Positions 1-12,094 of a stretch of 64,000 bases of DNA are shown here, piece after piece. The stretch's first letter is position 1. Every line of letters begins with the position of its first letter. Both the position numbers and the translations under genes were made by a program. The notes under the pieces are model-generated. The model did no database searches and was not told where the DNA came from. It saw only the letters and a program-made list of their open reading frames with translations. Origin of the DNA: Parus major (Eukaryota > Chordata > Aves > Passeriformes > Paridae); NCBI RefSeq assembly GCF_001522545.3, contig NC_031769.1, forward strand, positions 132,698,689 through 132,762,688, read 5' to 3'.

Positions 1-2944
1 TTTCATGTGAACTTCAAAGAAGTAATGATAAATGTCTAGATAAATAACCTTGGTAACATCTGAAGAGAACAGTTTTCTGCCCTCATGAAAGCCTGTGGCA
101 GACAACACAGATTTATTACTAAGCAGAATGTATATTTTGGGGGGCTGTTTGTTGGATTCTTTTGTTGGTTTTTTTCTTCTTTATTCTTTTTTTTTTTTTT
201 TTAATGAGGCAGCAGATGTTTACTAAAGACTAATTAGAAGGAATTTGTCAGCATTTGTGGATTTGTTCCTTTCATGAACAGGAGATAAGCCTGCTTTGTT
301 CTTTCTCTTTTCCTCTCCCTCTTTAATGAAGTGTTTCTTAATAACTACTCACTGAAATCTTCTGCACCCATATTTGATGACAGTCACTATGGGACAGAGA
401 GCCCTTCTTACTGAATCTGTTTCTGTCATGATGTATCCTGCAAACAGGTTGGCCTAAAGTGTATGTCAGATCCAAAGTGCACATCGATGCACCTGTGTGT
501 GCCAGGTCAGACTGGGGTGAAGGGGCAGTGCTCACACCCTGGGGGCTCTTGATGCTGAGCCCTGGGTCACTCTGGAGGTCTCCTGCACTGCTGTGTCTTC
601 AGGGGTCTGAAGATCTCTGCTACAGAAGCCAAGACTCTGATGACCTGATACCTTTTCTCTAGGGTGCAGAAAGGTCTTTATATGACCATACCAGTGCTTG
701 GAATTAACTCACTGTCTTTGCTATCATGCTGGAATAATGCATTTCTGCAAGGAGAAATGAACATAGATATTGCAGGAAAAACAAGAGAAGGTCTGGGTCT
801 TGTTTTCTTGTCCAATTCATGTGTCTGGGTTTGCTTACAGCTAGTGTGAGTGACCTTTAGGCAGTCAGAGAAAAATAACATATTTCATATTGAAAAGAGA
901 TCTCTAGCCTTGGTTTCATGAGCTATATTAGTACTTGGGTTTGGAGTGTTTACTTGTTCTAAGCCTTAATTTTTATTATTCTTTATTTTCATCCAAGAAT
1001 AAGTTTGGTTGCCTGAGAGAAATGTGGTTCAGTTAAGCAACTGAGCTTTCAGTGTGTTCATAATACTCAGATGCTGATCACCTTGAAATTTTAATACAAC
1101 CATCAGAGAGGCCCTACCTGTGACAACCCATTTACATGAATACATGAAAAGTTTTCCTCCATGTTCTGTGCTGGAAGACCTGCTGCCCCATCAGTGCAGG
1201 AGAACACAGGGATTCCTCCTTGAGGCACTGGATGAAAGGTGAGAGGCATCTGCCTTTCACACTGTACTTCAAGCCAAACCTGTTCCCCTGAAGCACATGG
1301 AAATCAGCAGCAAAGGAGCTGAGCATCTGATGTGGGGCTGCTCCTGCTGCCTCCCAGATGGTGGGAGCAGCTTCTTGCTTACAAAGCGCTTCTGTTGATT
1401 ATTTTCCATCAATCGGGTCGTTCATATAAAAAAGGCAGAAAACAGAGGAAATCACTTCTTTTTAATTGTTGAACTTTGTTTTCATGATGGTTCAGTACTA
1501 TTAGAGTACTGGCTTAATATAGATTTCAGTATTTTCATTGGCTGCAGCAACAACATGAAACTCTCTTTTTCTTCCTGCATAATGCAAGACTGATTTTCAG
1601 GGCAAATGAAATTGTTTTACATTAAGTTGGAAGTTTAATTAATAGTGAACAAGTTATTGTGTAGTATGGATCTTGTCTACCTCCTCAGACTCCACAGAGT
1701 AGATACTTCTGTAGGAAGTAGATACAGCTGGCAATCAGGCAGAGTCCCAGCAGGTAGCATATGTATCTTAGCAATTTCTCAAATAATGTAGACATACCAT
1801 GAAAGACTACCTCAAAATATCTTTAAAACCTCTTTTGCCTTACTGCTGCCTCTAGTTGTTGGGCAGATTCCTTTTCTTCAACAGCTGCAGCCACAGATCT
1901 CTTGTCCCATTCCTCACCTCACATGTGTATTGAAATACCCATAATTTCAATCACTGTTGTCTCCCTTTGGGGACCTAGTGGTGGGGCAGCCCCAGGAGAT
2001 GTGGGTGGGGATCCTCACAGCCTTGCTAGTGGCTCTGCACACAAGCAACCTCTCCAGTCAGTCAGTTTTTGCTGTGAGCATTCCCCATTTGAGCTTTTGC
2101 TTCCTCGTAGGTACAACCTGAAATACCAGCTGACAAGTGTCAGTGTTGTGGCTCTCCTGAGGCACTCAGAGCAGGGTGACACAGGCAGGGTTTCTGTTTA
2201 TAGGGTGCTGGTTGTCATCCACTGTAGCTGTTCCCTGTTATGAGACATGAATAGCTGCAGATTTCCTATGTAGATGACACCAGCTATTTTTATAATGAGT
2301 TTTTACATTATGGCTTTATATTTGTTAATAACTGATGTTCACCTAATTTAGATTAGGCTGTTTTGATTTCTCACTTGTCCTAAATTTTTGCAGCCACAGC
2401 AGTAGTACTGACATGCACTGTGGTTAAACCCTGAAGGCACATGCATGCTAAGTAAGAATATGATTTTCCTTTCCCATTTCCAGGGTTTGAACTCTCCCTC
2501 ATAGCACACTTCTTTCTCTTATGTCATGCCAGGTTATTCCTGTTGCTGCTTCCTGACTTAAAATCACTTGTCTGTGATTTTAAATATACTGCTTTGCTGT
2601 ACTTCATCAGCAACATTGTTATTTTAGGAGAATCATGTTGCTCCACATTAGTAATTTAGAAAGTATTGGAGAGACATATGTTTATGTGTATGCATTTATA
2701 TTTTGAACTCTTATCTTCAAAATTCATGCAGAAAAAAACCCTGAAAAATAGTCTTTTGTGAAAGGCACAAAGAATTAGTCATCAGAAGAAGTTACCACAT
2801 TTTTCACTCTGGAAATTTACAGGTACATAAAGGCAAAACAACTTAGCAGAAAGAAAGATGTGGATCATCATATGTAGTGCCTTCAGGTAACACAAGTTCT
2901 GATCAAAAAAAGGATGAACATTTAATGATTCAGTCAGATTCTTT
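1..2944. other. No gene recognised
   Basis: AT-rich sequence with a long T-tract at about 187-202. The short open frames carry no recognisable motif. It is either intergenic or the intron of an OXR1 transcript starting further left. Confidence 0.6.
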
Positions 2945-3836
2945 GCAAAGAGACCTTGACAAATCAGAGGACTAGGCAATTACCAGCCATATGAAGTTCA
3001 ACAAGGGACAGTGCTGGATCCTGCAGCTGGGATGATGCAACCCTGGATGTATGGACAGACAGAATGAGGTACTAGAAAGCAGTGCCATGGAAAGGGTCAT
3101 GGGTGTCCTGGTCCATGGCAAGTGCAACATGAGCCAGCAGTGCCCTGGCAGCCAGGAGGGCCAACATTGTCCTGGGGGCCATCAGGCCCAGCATGGCCAG
3201 CTGGGCAAGGGAGGGGATTGTCCTACTCTGCTCTGCTCTGCTCTGCTCTGCTCTGCTCTGCTCTGCTCTGCTCTGCTCTGCTCTGCTCTGGGGTGGCCTC
3301 ACAGCAAGTGCTGGGGGCAGTTTTGGGTGCCACAAGAAAAGACAGAAAACTGTTAGAGTGTCCAAGGGAGGGCAACAAAGATGGTGAAGGACCTTGAGGG
3401 GAAGCTCTATGAGAAGAGGCTGAGGTCACTTGGTCTGTTCAGCCTGGAGAAGGGGAGACTGAGGAAAGATCACATCACAGTCGACAACTTACTCATGAGG
3501 GGAAGAGGAGGAGCAGGTACCAACACTTCACTCTCATGACCAGTGACAGGACTCACAGAAACAGCATGGAACTGAGCCAGGGGAGATTGAGGCTGGATAT
3601 TAGGAAAATATTCTCCACGCAGAGGGTGTTTGGACACTGGAACAGCTCCCCCGGGAAGTGGCAACAGCACCAAGCCTGACAGAGTTCAAGAAGGGTTTGG
3701 ACAATGCTGTGACCATGTGTTTGCACATGGCATGACTCTTGGGGCTGTCCTGTGCAGGACTAAGAGTTGGACTCTGTGATCCTTTGATCCTTGTGGGTCC
3801 CTTCCAACTCAGGATATTCTAAGATTCTATGATTTC
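2945..3836 (+). mobile_element. CR1 LINE, 3' part of ORF2 to 3' end, degraded
   Basis: The copy begins near 'ggcaattaccagccatatgaagttcaac', the CR1 'gggcaat-accaac-gtatgaagttcaac' block. It runs through 'caacatgagccagcagtg' and 'ctggagaaggggagactgagg' to 'gtgggtcccttccaactcaggatattc...attctatgat'. One frame still reads LESSAMERVMGVLVHGKCNMS, a CR1 ORF2 C-terminal motif. The conserved 'tactctgctct' segment has expanded into a CTCTG microsatellite. It is 5'-truncated as usual for LINEs and not coding. The left edge is uncertain by tens of bases. Confidence 0.9.
3226..3290 (+). repeat. (CTCTG)13 pentanucleotide microsatellite
   Basis: Thirteen perfect CTCTG units lie inside the CR1 copy. Because the unit holds no stop codon in any frame on either strand (LCSAL on plus, RAEQS-type on minus), it makes several spurious open frames across 3050-3430. 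Confidence 0.98.
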
Positions 3837-6800
3837 ATTATCATATATAATTCTTCCAAATTTCTGGATGACTACATCCGTTCCAACCTCTAATTTTTGC
3901 TTCTGGTATAAGCTGGTAAATCTTAGTTAGGTATGAGTATGTTCTGGTGTTGTCTGCTTGCCTGCAGAAGGCAAAGTAAATCAGTGCAGAATAAAGCCAC
4001 ATGCATATGGCAAAAATTATTTTGGATCAGCTGTGCAAGAATCTGAGTATAATTCAATCCAAATTTGGTCAGTATACAAGTAAGTCACTCTGCAAGCATC
4101 TGTGTATTCACACACACCTGTGTTTTAGTCAGCAAGGCACAGGTCAGAACTAGAGCATTCATTCTGTGTCCTATTGCTCCCCTCATCCTCCCCAAGGGCT
4201 TCTTTACCTCAGCTGCCTCATACCCATCCCCTCCACTGTGTATCCCAGTGCCCTAAGCTGGTGGCTGGTCCTTCCCTATGTCCAGGAGAAGGAAGGGCCA
4301 GCTGGAGGGTGGCTCATCAGGAGGCTCCTAGTGCTTCAGTGTCAGCTCTTCGTGCCTTGCCTGAAGCTGCTGGGCCACCACTGGCAGAGGTTAAAAGGAA
4401 ACTGCTGCACTGAAAAGGCTCGTGGCTCACAGAAATAATATGCTACATCATGCTGGACTCACAGGAATGACCTTCTTGTTTCTTAAGGGAAAATGAAACA
4501 TGACAACACAATATTTTGTTTTACACCATAGGATGCAGGTTTTATTTTTTTTTTAAGATAGTTTGATTTATTTTAACTTTAAAAGGAGAACTGTGTGAGA
4601 AACTTCAGAGATTTGCATGTCATTTATCACTCGTTCTAAGTCGGCAGGAGAGCTGCACATTTCTATAAAATTGCAAGGAAGTGGCTGTTAAAATCAAGGG
4701 CCTTTTAGGCTGACAGAAGATAATGTTACATGTGTCATAAAAAAGTTGAACTGTGCTTTATGGCACAGAGTCAATTTTAGTGCTCTACAAAATGTGCCTG
4801 AACATACTTTATCTTTAAAAAATTGGGAAATCATTCAATATGGGCTTGCAAAATCAGATTGCAGCTTGGCCTGCCAAAGAGTCAGCTGACAACAATTTTA
4901 ATGGTCTGTTAACAAAGATCAAGGGACACTGTGATGGATTTATTATTGTAGAATTTTTTGATTGCTAAAGAAAACAGAACATCAGTTTAATACTGATAAC
5001 TCAATTCTCATTTTCTTTTTATTTTTCATCTGGTTCAGCATTTGTTGCATTTCAAAGACTCAAAATGAATTCTTTACCAAAACTATTTATGTAGAAGAAA
5101 TTTTATGTTGGTTCTCACAAAAAGGAGCACTAACTTTGCTTTTAAGTGAAATCGCTTATGAATTCCAAAATGTATGATTCATATTATTTTAAAAATGGAC
5201 ATAAAAGTTCTAATTCCTAGAAATAAAAAAACAAAAACAAAAACAAAAAACAAACCAGTAATTAAATTTTCTCATGTCAAAAAAATGCTTTTTATTTTTC
5301 TTTGAAATATACAGTTAGGTAAATGTCTCACTAACTTCAACAGGGATAATAGAAAGTCAGCTCCCTTATTCTAGTTGCAGATCTGTGTATGTGCATTCAC
5401 AACCTTATGTAAAAATGTTCTGGTGAATTTATTTGGGTTGCATGATTAAATAAAAGGTGGAACTGGCTTTAGCTTCAGCCCATGGCCCCATATGCTTGGA
5501 ATTGACTGCAGACTGATGTGCTGGGATATTAAAACTGCACTGAGTAGAAGCTTTTCTGAAACATGACCTCCACTAAAGGATATTGTGTTTTTTGTAAATT
5601 TATTTTCCTTGAAGAGGTTGACTTTTATGGTTTCAGTTCCACAGGCACCTATGTTTGGGGAGAGCAGGCTCCTTTGCACAGAGAATGCAAACAGGAAATA
5701 CATGTTTGTCATAGACTTAGTTTCCTAGTTTTTCAAACTTGTTGTTGTTACTTCCTATATGTATCAGACATGAAAACCAGATGACAAGAATGAAATTAAG
5801 GCTATAATTAAGGCTATCAAATCATGGATAAATAGAGTGTGTACCTGCAAAAGAAGTCCATTTAAATGTGCTAGATTGATTAGATCTGATAGAATTGTCA
5901 ATCAATACTTTCAAACCCCAAGGCATATGATGTTTGTTGGAACACAGAGCAGAGTTGCAAAGCAAACTATTCCCTGGTGGGGTTTTTTTTATACTTATAT
6001 TTTAATTGACTTTCATGGATATACCCTGCCTTTTTAGATTATGCTTTGTCTGAGATCAACCACTTCTATATATATTAATGTGCCGCAATTTAGCATGAAT
6101 TTTGGAAATACACATCAAAAAAACCAAAGTTCTTATAAATCTCTCATTCAACCAACCAGTCTCTTGTTCAGGCCATGTGCTCTGAAGACCTGTTAGAGAT
6201 CTCTTTTCAAGTACCTTGAGCCCACTTGGTAAGTCTTGCAGCAAAGGAAACATTTTCTTGTTTTCAAGCCCATTTTATATGTAATTCCCTGTTTTGTATG
6301 TGATTCATCACCAATACCAAGATCAGCCTCTTGTCCTCTACAAAACGCCCACCTTTCCCCCAGAGAAACTGCATGCTACTGGCAGCAATATTTGCTCCTG
6401 TGAGTAGCAATGGAGCCATCCAAAGAAAACCACACTCTGTATTTTTCCATCTGCCTCTAAACAAAGACTGAAGGGAGGGAACAACAAGGGGAGCCCTCTA
6501 ATGGACCCGTCTGAGGCCCCTGGCCCCAGCCTTGCCAAGTATGTCCAGCACACAGCAGGGCTGGCTTTTGAGATAGCCCTATGCTAACTGAGGAAGCTTT
6601 CATTTTTCTGTGCAGCACACAGTGAAAAACTCCCTGAGCCAAAACTGACTCAAGGTGAAAAGTTTAGGCCATTTCATTTCCTTTCCCAAGAACCCTCCTA
6701 CACATGAAGGTTTGGGAGCCCTAAGGGAGCACAGGTTTGTGGGTCACTACATGGGAGTGACCTAAGGCACTCCCATGCCAATTTTTTATCCTACGGTGCC

Positions 6801-7949
6801 AATGAGTATCCAATGCAGAGTGCTGAAAAGGATCAGTAATCCTGAGGTCTTAGTGACCCCCTTATGCCTGTTAGGATTTTCTTCCAGCACTTTTGAGCTT
6901 ATGTGTCCTGTGAATGCCCAGGATCTGGGCATGTGAGTGAAGATGTAGACATAAAACAGGTCAGAATGGGAAAGCTGGGGATAAGGTGGAGACAAAAAAA
7001 TAGCAAAAGACAGTTTACAAAAACCAAATGTGGACAGATACTCATAAATTACATAATGTCATTTAGGTAGTTTTGTTGGTGTAGTTGGTTTTTTTTGGCT
7101 TCATTGCTTGAAGAATACTGGAGGAACAGAAAGGATCAGAGCAGTAGCTACTGTGCTTTAGCTGTTCCCAGATGGTGGCTGGCATTTTAGGGACATTCTC
7201 AGCTGGCATACTTCAGACCAGAAATGTGGTTACTGTGTACTAAGCTTTGATGAACCAGCCTTAGAACAGCAGAGATTCAGCTGACTGTAGACGTGATTTA
7301 GAATTGAACCCTATTTTTGCAAAGTGTTTAACCACACTTAATTTCTATGAAAGTAATTATGATAACTGTAGGTTGCTTTGGGACTACACTGAACTGTTTC
7401 GGGAATAATTCTGGTATTTCAGAGTTTTATGTAGAAATTTTATTTGCTATATAAACCTGTGCAGCTATGAATTAAAAAAAATAAATAAAAAGTGAGAAGT
7501 GGAAATAATTGAATGCCATACATTACAAAAGATAAGCAAAACAGTTTGGTGCTCAAAATATCTTATTATTATAATTTGAAACAATGTGCTATAGGGGAAA
7601 CAATTTAAATATGGATATATGTGAATATGTAATGTCTCCCTTAATTACTGTAATTTTCAGTTTTAAGTGATACCTGAAATGTGAAAGAGTACCTGAACAA
7701 AATATTGAAGGATTTTTTATTACGAGCAGCAATGCAAGTAACATTTCTCCTAATTTCTTTCCTCCTTTGTCACAAGGAAATATTTATTTTGTTCCCTAAA
7801 CAAATTTAAGGTACTTTATATGTTTCTTTATTTAGTTCCATTCCAGCATGTGCAATTTTCCTTTAAAATTATTGTGATGTCTGTATACTTTATATTTACT
7901 GGACATTTGCAGTCTAGGCTAGTCTGTGACAGATTAGTCTTAGTCTTAG
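3837..7949. other. No gene recognised; possible conserved noncoding block at 4560-4940
   Basis: A GC-richer patch lies at about 4160-4430. A repeat-free AT-rich block at about 4560-4940 contains motifs such as atttgcat (octamer-like) and looks like a conserved element in texture only; I cannot align it. The remainder shows nothing. Confidence 0.35.
5225..5257 (+). repeat. (CAAAAA)n simple repeat
   Basis: An A-rich run with periodic C, 'aaaaaaacaaaaacaaaaacaaaaaacaaacc'. It may be the decayed tail of a retroposed sequence, but no body is recognisable on its 5' side. Confidence 0.7.
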
Positions 7950-8032
7950 AACCACAAACCATAGAATAGTTTGGGTTAGAGGGACCTTTAAAGGCCCAAC
8001 CCCCTTCATCTTGGGCAGCAGGTTAAAGTGTG
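7950..8032 (-). mobile_element. CR1 LINE 3' end fragment
   Basis: 'aaccatagaatagtttgggttagagggacctttaaaggcccaacccccttcatcttgggcagc' is the reverse complement of the CR1 3' end (usual form: atcatagaatggtttgggttggaagggacctt). Only about 80 bp is recognisable; it is severely 5'-truncated. Confidence 0.8.
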
Positions 8033-10094
8033 AGCTTGGTGCTGTCTATTAGAAAGAACTGTTAGCAATGACAGAGTTATCAAATGTGAAACCTTAACTG
8101 TATGGAAATATTAACATTAAACTCTTCTCTTCAGTAAAACAAGAATAGCAAGAAAAATAATTATATATTTTCAGGCAGGTTGAGTATTCTAACATAAAGT
8201 TTTAACTAGAATTGCCTTCTCCTCATTCCATTCCACATCAAGGTAGTACATGATCATAGAAGAGTTATTCAATTTACCTTAAGGTTTATTGAAATTTGTA
8301 AGAAAAACTTTTGCAACCTACTGAATCACCCAGAATGATGATGTCAGTTTTGTAAATATGAATTAAGGATTGCATTGCTACTGGAAACTTCACAAGTAGC
8401 TGCAAACATATTATCTCCTCATAAAATGTATTTTTATTTTAGTACATAACTAGAAAAGTTGTATTTGCGGCTTTGAATCCCTCACTTCTACAAAGATCTA
8501 TTACAAGTCACTATTCTTATGTCCTGCATTTGACAACCCTAGGATATTTGGATTTGATCAGAATGTCAACAGTGCCACATTCTGCCACAGAAGGAAAACT
8601 GTGAGTTGAGTTTTAATAGTGTAGGCTTGCCTAGTTAATGAAATAGATGCATTTACTGGAACCTACAATTGAGATTCTCTTGAAAGGAAGCCCAAATCTA
8701 CAATTTCCAAGACAAATTGTAATATTTCCATCCAGAAGACTAAATCTACCATCTGTGAAGCTGAAATGCAGATTTGCAATACACGGACCAAGATCGTGTA
8801 CAAAATCTTCATATTGGCAAAAGTCTGATGATAGAAATCTGGGGTTGAGTCTGATAGCAAACTGGTGATCACCTTAATGCTGAGGCATTCTCATTCCTCC
8901 ACTGCTGGCAGCTTTTGGCTTGGATTTTCAAATGGCTCCAACATCTGGCTCCCTTGTGAATTTAAAATGAGCTTTGCTTAAACTGATTTTGTCCTGATGG
9001 GCATTCTTTTTAGCATTAATATTGTGCCTACAAAATGTTTTCAGTCAAAACTTACAGCTTTCATCCAGAGTATTCAGAAGTCACCATCAGCACAGAGTTA
9101 CATGAGCTGCTCTTACTGCTTGAGTGTAGGTTCTGTTGCACTGCATCATTTGTTATAAGAAAACAATTCAGATATCTTTTGATCACTTGTAATAAAAAGC
9201 AGAAGCAAATTTAAATTAATGCAGCCTTCTCCTTCAAAATAAACTCAAATTTAGGGGTTGAAAAGTTATCAAATAGGTTGATTCTTGCATTTATTTAAGA
9301 TCATAATTGATAGAGGGACCACAGCTCCTATTTTTAAATGTTTCCTCGCATAGTTCTGCATAGCCTTTATCCTCTATTGATATGACATATATATAATTTT
9401 AAGGAAGAAAAATTGTCATAGAGAAAGAAACCACATTCTCTTAACGCCTCCTCTGTAAGCATATAGGTGCAGTGCAAAAATTTAAGGGAAATAACATCAG
9501 AAGTGCCACCTGCAAATTCAAACTGCACTGAAGAGTCTCTCTAGAAGGTTAAAACGACTGGAGGAGAGCAGGGAGAAATCACTACTCTTGTCAAAACCCC
9601 TTCTGACATTTTAAGTCTTTACTTACTGGCTAAATTTTTGGAAGAACATAGCAGATACAGCTTGTGGTGGCAGTTTCTTTATGCAGGATGGCAATTGTCA
9701 GGAGGTACAACTTGGAAGACTGAAGTTCTCAGTGCTCTGTCTTTCCTGAAGGATCTGCCTCTGGTAGACCAAGAGTTTCTACAGGAACAAAGTGAAACCA
9801 GAATTTTTAGGGTTCAGACTGGTGCATCCAAGTTGAGTCAGAGATGATGTTCAGCCCCTGCCTGTAAGTTTGGCAGGAATACTTATCTGCACCCTTTACT
9901 AAGGAAATTACAGAGCACTCTTTCAGAAGCAGAGTAAATGAGAACATTATGTTTTTTGAATACTCTTACACTTGGATATGTGATTGCTACCTGAAAGCCA
10001 AGTGGAGAACAAATATATAATTTCTGTTTTAAAATGTGTAGTGGCTTGGGGGTTTTTTGGTGTGTGTATATTCTATCTTATATACAACCTTTGT
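8033..10094. other. No gene recognised
   Basis: Opposing open frames overlap at about 8647-8872 (73 codons plus, 69 codons minus) without any known motif. The rest is AT-rich and featureless to my reading. Confidence 0.5.
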
Positions 10095-10862
10095 GTTTAA
10101 CCCTTATTCATGGAATCATGGACACGTTGTGGGATGAGTCACACCACTGGAATGCTGCAATGGATGGCCATAAATTCTTCAGAGGGTTAGGCAAGAAAGG
10201 AGAGGTGCTGGGGTAGCCCTCTATGTCAGGAGTGTTTTTATTGCCCAGAGCTTAATGATGGTGACGATATGGTTGAGTGGTTCTGGATAAGAACCAGGGG
10301 GAAGGTCAAGAAGACAGATGTCATGGTGGGAATCTGCTGCAGGCCTCCCAGCCAGGGCAGAGCCAAAGAAAATATTCTATAAACAGTCTCATATTCGCTT
10401 TCCTTTGTTGTCATGGGGGACCTCCATTTACCAGATGTCTTCTGGAAATAAAACACAGCAGAGAGGATACAAACTGGGTTTGAGGTGAAGGGCTTGGAGC
10501 ACAAGTCTTATGAGGAACGGAGTGGCTGAGGGAGCTGGGGTTGTTTAGCCTGGAGAACAGAAGGCTCAGGGGAGACCTTATTGCTCTCTACAACTACAAG
10601 GAGGTTGTGGCCTCAAGTTGCACGACAGGAGGTTTAAAATGGATGCTTTTTTAAAAAGTTCTTCACTGAAAGGTTGTCAAGCATTGGATCAGGCTGTGCA
10701 GGGAAGTGTTGGAGTCACTGTCCTTGGAGGTATTTAAAAGATGTGTAGCTGTGCCACTTGGGCACATGGTTTAGTGGTGGATTTGGCAGTAGTGGGTTAA
10801 CTTGATGATCTTCAAGGTCTATTTCAGACTAAACCATACTATGATCCTGTAGTTATATGATT
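10095..10862 (+). mobile_element. CR1 LINE with internal deletion: endonuclease segment joined to 3' end
   Basis: The left part translates in broken frames to CR1 ORF2 endonuclease motifs: MDTLWDESHHWNAAMDGHKF near 10115-10190, GICCRPPSQ near 10330-10355, and MGDLHLPDVFW near 10412-10445 (family forms ETWWD-SH-W, YRPP-Q, GDFN-PDI-W). Just after about 10480 the sequence jumps to the 3' portion ('cctggagaacagaaggctcaggggagacctta') and runs on to 'gatgatcttcaaggtct...tatgatc'. The whole reverse-transcriptase segment is missing. In the first motif the catalytic Glu of ETWW is replaced by Asp (MDTLW). It is a dead copy. Confidence 0.85.
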
Positions 10863-12067
10863 TTGGGACAGCTCATGCAGGTCTTCTTAGAGCCATGGAC
10901 TGACAATCTCCATGCAGCAGCTTAGAGTTCTAGGCATTTCTAAGAAATTACCTAAGAGTGTATACTACTAACTAAAAGAAGCTTGTAGCTGTGTTTGTGA
11001 TCCCCACCCTTCCCAGCTGGATGGGGACACTACCTGTGCCCCAGCTGGGTCTTGATGTGACAGATACTTCTCTAAACACACCTCTGCATGACTAATGGCC
11101 ACTGTTTTCCCCAGGCCTTGCATTCTGGAGGCTCCTCCCTTTGCCAGTCCATTTCTGAGGGGATGAAAGGACATGTCTTCTGATGGCTATAATACATGGT
11201 CAACATTTTTAAAGAAAACAACTTTCGATCCAATAAATAAATGATCGTTTTGTTCATTAAAAAAAAGTCCTCTAGATGGTCAGTTACAAAAGGGGAACTG
11301 TATGTATAAACTCCTTGGCATATAAAATTCTGGGCTTCCTCATTTTGAGTTTAGAGCAAGTTCTGTCTCCAGTGTGGTTCCAAGGAAAGATTCCCATTTG
11401 GAAATTACTCAGCAGAAAAATACCTAGAACACCCAGAATCCTCTGCAAATCTCCTGTTCTTCTTTCATGGGAATGATCATATATGTTTGTGGATATTGGA
11501 GAAACTTATCTAAGCATTTCTTTATACAGACAATCTTTTTCAATCCTGTCCCATCCTCCAGAGCTGTACCACCTGTAGGTTGAAAAGTTCCCCAAGAAAA
11601 GGCAGTTTAAGTTTAATGTCAAAGATAGACTAAAACTTGAGGGTGACCCTTAACTAAATATGAATGAATCTTCACAGTTGACACAGAGAGAGTCTGAGCC
11701 AGGGAATGACTTGCAGCTTTACATTGCTCAGTTACATTACGTACAAAGTTCTCTACAAGCATTTGTGAATTTCTTTTCAGGTTGTGCCATTGCTGTTGCC
11801 ATATGTGGTATCAGTTTTTGCTAATCCATGTCAATGGAGGCTGTGAGTCTCTCCACAGAGGTCAGTGAGTTTGTCACAGCGCCAGCACAGAAGTTCCCAA
11901 AGAGCAATGGGGAAAGTTGAAATGTTTGTGCTTCCTCGGCAGGAAAATGATAGTGTGGTGCCAGGGCCTAGGTCAGGGGCTGCCTAAGCATTCCTTGGGT
12001 TGGGAGCCAGGGGGAAATGGGGTGAAAAAATCAGCTTAGTTTCTGTGTCCTGTTGTTAACAAGTCCT

Positions 12068-12094
12068 GGTGGGAGGTGGGAGGTGGGAGGAGGG
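12068..12094 (+). repeat. (GGTGGGA)3 tandem repeat, canonical G4 motif
   Basis: Three 7-bp units plus a GGAGGG end give four GGG runs at 12071-12073, 12078-12080, 12085-12087 and 12092-12094, each separated by four bases. Confidence 0.85.

Noticed and set aside
3226..3290. Tandem array considered as a CRISPR-like or satellite repeat
   Set aside because: The unit is 5 bp with no spacers. It is a microsatellite in a eukaryotic genome.
3051..3429. Several overlapping frames coding LCSAL or AEQSR repeats on both strands
   Set aside because: They come from the stop-free CTCTG microsatellite inside a CR1 copy.
8647..8872. Overlapping 73- and 69-codon frames on opposite strands
   Set aside because: Neither translation resembles a known protein, and there is no splice or promoter context.
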